Below are positions 60,995-64,000 of a DNA stretch of 64,000 nucleotides, piece after piece. The DNA is taken from positions 2,046,001-2,110,000 of the forward strand of contig OY829843.1 in the NCBI GenBank assembly GCA_963691885.1. The letters are read 5' to 3'. Under the pieces are notes generated by a model that was given only the letters and a program-made list of their open reading frames with translations, searched no databases and was not told the DNA's origin. Position numbers and translations under genes: made by a program. This DNA is from G963691885 sp963691885 (GTDB taxonomy: Bacteria > Pseudomonadota > Alphaproteobacteria > UBA8366 > Aestuariispiraceae). Each line of letters opens with the position of its first letter. The first letter of the stretch is position 1.

Positions 60995-61895
60995 TAGGGC
61001 CATCTTTCTGTTCTGTGCCACGATCATTTTCGGACGCAGTTATTAGGGCATCGTGCAGGGCCTCGACCAGCGGTCTTTGGCGCGCATTGCGTCGCATCAG
61101 AACCCCAACCCGTCTTTCCACGCAAGGATCCCCGAAAGGCTGGGTCTGTATATGGTTGCTGAGATCATCTGTCAGACTGCGCTCCGGGACAACGGCGACG
61201 CCCAGACCGCGCGAAACCATCAGCAGGATGGCTTCAATGGAATCCAGTTCCATGGCCTCTCGCACCGGCAGGCCTTGAGAACGCAATTCCCGTTCAATGA
61301 TTCGCCCCGTTCCCGTTTGTCGGTTGAACCGTATGAATGGGTGATCCAGCAGCCAGTTTTCCGGCTCATTGGGAGGGGCTGATACAGGGGCAGCGACGAG
61401 CAGTCTTTCTTTAAATATCGTCAGTTGCGTCAGATTTGTGGCAACCCGGTCGGTTTCGGTGACAATTGCGCAGTCAATGACGCCCTGAACGACCAGATCC
61501 TCCAAACCCCGGGAAAGGCCGCCTGCGACCCGAACCTGCAACAGCGGATGCCGTTGTCCCAATACCTGCAACGCGGGCGGCAGGATGGTTGTGGTCGCGC
61601 TGGGGATGACCCCAATTGCAAGGGCGCCGGCAAGATCCCCTTCACCCTGTGCCGCTTCCCTGAATTCCTGCGCCTGGACAACGAGGGCGCGGGCCCTTTC
61701 GAGAAGAACACGTCCTAAGGTACTGAGCGTCGGGGGGCGGGTGCTTCGATCAAACAGGGCGACCTGCAATTGGTCCTCCAGTGTCTTCATCTGCATGCTG
61801 ACCGCTGATTGCGTTACGAATAAACGCTCTGCAGCGGCTTGAAAGCTGCCGGTCTCTGAGATGGCAACGAATGTTTCCAGATGTTTCAGGTTCAT
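60981..61895 (-). CDS. LysR-family transcriptional regulator
   Basis: 304 residues. The N-terminal HTH (MNLKHLETFVAISETGSFQ, AAERLFVTQSAVSMQMKTLE) is at residues 1-60. The C-terminal part is a substrate-binding-like fold. It is divergent from the acyl-CoA dehydrogenase at 61998 across 102 bases and is followed by the DSD1-family gene. A spaced inverted repeat (CTTAAGCAAA at about 61903-61912 and TTTGCCTTAA at 61940-61949) in the intergenic region could be its operator, but LysR sites vary and this is weak evidence. Confidence 0.9.
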   Translation of the reverse strand: MNLKHLETFVAISETGSFQAAAERLFVTQSAVSMQMKTLEDQLQVALFDRSTRPPTLSTLGRVLLERARALVVQAQEFREAAQGEGDLAGALAIGVIPSATTTILPPALQVLGQRHPLLQVRVAGGLSRGLEDLVVQGVIDCAIVTETDRVATNLTQLTIFKERLLVAAPVSAPPNEPENWLLDHPFIRFNRQTGTGRIIERELRSQGLPVREAMELDSIEAILLMVSRGLGVAVVPERSLTDDLSNHIQTQPFGDPCVERRVGVLMRRNARQRPLVEALHDALITASENDRGTEQKDGPNEDQ

Positions 61896-61997
61896 GGATT
61901 TACTTAAGCAAAACTGAAGTAATTGTTCAATATTATTCGTTTGCCTTAACTACTAAATGATCACATTCTTGTGAGCGCATGAAGATGGGGAAACATC

Positions 61998-63239
61998 ATG
62001 ACCACGGGACTGCTTGCCGCCACACAGTTTGATCTTAATCCGGATCAGTGCGCCGTTCAGGAACGGGCCCGCGACCTGGCCGAAGGTTTCGTAGCCGAGA
62101 GGGCTGCAGAGACCGACCGGACAGAAATGTATCCCTGGGACGTGGTGGAGCAGCTGAAGAAACACGGCTTTACCGGGATGACCGTTCCCAAAGCCTATGG
62201 TGGACCTGGCCATTGTTTCCTGAACGCATCTATCGCGATTGAACAGTTTGCCCGGGTGTGTGGCGTGACAGGCCGGATCGCGGTTGAGGCCAATATGGGC
62301 GGTATCTCCGCCGTGATGCGATATGGCACCGAGGCCCAGAAACATTTTGCGGCCAGTTTCGTGTTGGATGGTGACAAACCTGCGATCTGCATCACAGAGC
62401 CTGATGCCGGGTCTGCTGCCAGTGAGATGACGACCCGTGCCGACAAGCGGGGCGATAAATATATTCTCAACGGGAAGAAGCACTGGATCACGGGTGGCGG
62501 GGTTTCGCGCCTCCATCTGATTTTTGCCAGAGTGTTCGATGAGGCTGGTGAAGAGCAGGGGATCGGCGGTTTTCTGGCTGTTCGGGGTGAAGATGAAGGA
62601 TTGGTGATTGGCGCGCGCGAACCGACCATGGGCCTGCGCGGCATCCCCGAAACAGAGGTCTTCTTTAATGATCTTGAACTGGGTGAGGACAGAGTTGTGA
62701 TGCCGCCTGGCGGCTTTCGCCGCGGTTTTGCGGAACTAATGGACGCGTATAATTCGCAGCGTGTTGGTGCCGCAACGGTTGCCATGGGTGTTGCTGCTGG
62801 GGCCTATGATCTGGCATTGGATTTTGTGCAGAAGCGGGAACAGTTCGGTCGTCCGATTGCCGAGTTCCAGGGGCTGCAATGGATGTTGAGCGACATGTCG
62901 ATGCAACTGGATGCGGCCCGTTTGATGATTTGGCGGGCGGCAGCCTCTGCGGCACCTTTCCCGGATGTTCAGATGGCGGCCCATGCAAAGATTTTTGCCT
63001 CTGAAATGGCGATAAAGGTGTCGAATGACGCGCTGCAGCTGTTTGGGGCGCGGGGCTATTCCCGGAACCTGCCAGTCGAACGGATGGTGCGTGATGCCCG
63101 GATGTTCACAATCGGGGGTGGGACAGCCCAAATCCTGAGGACGGTTGCCGCTTCCCGAATTTTGGGGCAGAAATTACCGCAGACGCGGGATGGTTATGCG
63201 CGGGCGTCTCAAACCACGAAAGCCGTCGCCGCCGAATAA
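61998..63239 (+). CDS. Acyl-CoA dehydrogenase
   Basis: 413 residues, ATG start. ITEPDAGSAASEMTTRADKR and NGKKHWITGGGVSRLHLIFA are the FAD/substrate-binding segments; QSREQFGRPIAEFQGLQWML-type text (KREQFGRPIAEFQGLQWML) and FGARGYSRNLPVERMVRDAR are C-terminal signatures. The usual catalytic Glu of the medium-chain type (YEGT) is replaced by GGGT (MFTIGGGTAQILR), as in family members whose catalytic Glu lies in a different helix. Its substrate is unknown. A ThDP enzyme follows after 34 bases. Confidence 0.9.
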   Translation: MTTGLLAATQFDLNPDQCAVQERARDLAEGFVAERAAETDRTEMYPWDVVEQLKKHGFTGMTVPKAYGGPGHCFLNASIAIEQFARVCGVTGRIAVEANMGGISAVMRYGTEAQKHFAASFVLDGDKPAICITEPDAGSAASEMTTRADKRGDKYILNGKKHWITGGGVSRLHLIFARVFDEAGEEQGIGGFLAVRGEDEGLVIGAREPTMGLRGIPETEVFFNDLELGEDRVVMPPGGFRRGFAELMDAYNSQRVGAATVAMGVAAGAYDLALDFVQKREQFGRPIAEFQGLQWMLSDMSMQLDAARLMIWRAAASAAPFPDVQMAAHAKIFASEMAIKVSNDALQLFGARGYSRNLPVERMVRDARMFTIGGGTAQILRTVAASRILGQKLPQTRDGYARASQTTKAVAAE

Positions 63240-63273
63240 GGCAGTACATTTTCCAAAGTAGAATTGAGAGCTC

Positions 63274-64000
63274 ATGACCAAGACCAGTGAAGGGGTGATG
63301 GCGGTCGACCAGATTGCGCGCCGTCTCTATGATGCCGGCTGTCGGTATGCATTTGGCATTCCAGGCGGCGAAGTGATCGCGATGATCGATGCGCTGGACT
63401 GCGCAGGGATCGAATTCATCCTGACAAAGCATGAGAATAACGCTGGTTTTATGGCTGAAGGCACCTGGCACATGACGGGTGCCCCGGCAATTCTGGTGAC
63501 AACGGTCGGACCGGGTGCGGCCAACGCGGTGAACGTGGTTGCCAATGCGGAACAGGATCGCGTGCCGATGATCGTTTTGACCGGCTGCGTCGATGCGGAA
63601 GAGGCGCTTTCCTATAATCATCAGGTTTTTGATCATTGTGCGGTATTTGGCCCTGTCGCAAAGGCAAGCTTCACATTGGGCGACTCTGCGGCTGACCTCC
63701 TAGCTGACAAGGCTGTTTCAATTGCCATGGATCAGCGCCCCGGACCGGTCCATATCGATTTGCCCATCTCCCGCCAGCGTTTGGTCTATGAACCTGGCCT
63801 GACACATCAGAGGGCCACGAACCTTGCAACGGCGCCAGCCCCAGGGTCGGAACTGGATCAGGCGCGCACCTGGCTGGCGGCGGCTGAAAAACCGTTGATG
63901 GTGGTTGGGCTGGATGTCCTGACCTCACCGGGCGCAGCGGAAGAAATCAAGTCCCTGGCCGAGCGTGTCGGGATGCCGCTGGTGACGACTTATAAGGCAA
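63274..64000 (+). CDS. Thiamine-diphosphate-dependent enzyme, acetolactate-synthase-like, 5' part
   Basis: The ATG at 63274 opens a frame that stays open to the window edge (242 codons). The N-terminal domain has the family layout: AFGIPGGEVIAMIDAL, TKHENNAGFMAEGTW (the catalytic Glu after His), TTVGPGAANAVNVVANA and RPGPVHIDLPISRQR. These segments are typical of the pyrimidine-binding domain of acetolactate synthase, benzoylformate decarboxylase and oxalyl-CoA decarboxylase relatives. The rest is outside the window, so the specific reaction is not clear. It is 34 bases downstream of the acyl-CoA dehydrogenase gene and likely in one operon with it. Confidence 0.85.
   Translation, partial: MTKTSEGVMAVDQIARRLYDAGCRYAFGIPGGEVIAMIDALDCAGIEFILTKHENNAGFMAEGTWHMTGAPAILVTTVGPGAANAVNVVANAEQDRVPMIVLTGCVDAEEALSYNHQVFDHCAVFGPVAKASFTLGDSAADLLADKAVSIAMDQRPGPVHIDLPISRQRLVYEPGLTHQRATNLATAPAPGSELDQARTWLAAAEKPLMVVGLDVLTSPGAAEEIKSLAERVGMPLVTTYKA

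Noticed and set aside
61953..62516. 187-codon minus-strand reading frame inside the acyl-CoA dehydrogenase
   Set aside because: Antisense to a well-supported gene and without known motifs.

Overview
The window looks like one stretch of an alphaproteobacterial chromosome, probably a marine Rhodospirillales-type organism. This rests on moderate GC content, gene families such as a tripartite tricarboxylate transporter, PagL, a DSD1-type PLP enzyme and a queuosine cluster, and dense operons with many GTG/TTG starts and ATGA or GTGA overlaps. The species cannot be named from sequence reading alone.

Region A (1 to about 30.5 kb, all + strand) is a very large surface-polysaccharide locus. It opens inside a sulfatase-family gene. 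It then carries a pseB-type UDP-GlcNAc 4,6-dehydratase, a nonulosonic acid synthase with an SpsF-like cytidylyltransferase, three methyltransferases, glycosyltransferases, two polysaccharide-deacetylase-fold proteins, an asparagine-synthetase-like enzyme without the usual Cys2, two Fe(II)/2-oxoglutarate-type oxygenases, and a wbpB/wbpD/wbpE-like trio for acetamido-sugar formation. A sulfate-activation and transfer set is threaded through it: APS kinase, ATP sulfurylase and a sulfotransferase, which fits a sulfated glycan. A pyruvate-kinase-like gene sits beside the APS kinase. Three weakly similar proteins of unknown function, one with an N-terminal BFD-type [2Fe-2S] motif, mark the early part. 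Three 103-bp hairpin-rich tandem repeats interrupt the locus at 13.45-13.76 kb.

Region B (30.5-43.7 kb) is mostly metabolic: a gamma-carbonic-anhydrase/CoA-lyase/CoA-transferase operon, an anchored alpha/beta hydrolase, a legB-like dehydratase, a TctCBA transporter, a dehydrogenase, a WYL regulator divergent from a GST and a YciI protein, tRNA-Arg(CCT), a NeuD-like acyltransferase, PagL lipid A deacylase and ribosomal protein L28 (rpmB). An IS3-family element of the IS150 type lies in the loop of what appears to be the rpmB terminator.

Region C (45-60 kb) returns to envelope functions: a polytopic glycosyltransferase, WbqC, an MsbA-like ABC exporter, a compact pseC-pseG-pseI cluster for pseudaminic acid, and an SGNH-like/MBOAT pair for glycan O-acylation. 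The queuosine genes queG, tgt, queA and a YhhQ-type precursor transporter interrupt it. Region D (60-64 kb) has a DSD1-family PLP enzyme and a LysR regulator divergent from an acyl-CoA dehydrogenase, then a thiamine-diphosphate enzyme cut by the window end.

Taken together, most of the DNA makes, modifies (sulfate, methyl, acyl, amide) and exports an acidic cell-surface glycan that probably contains nonulosonic acids.
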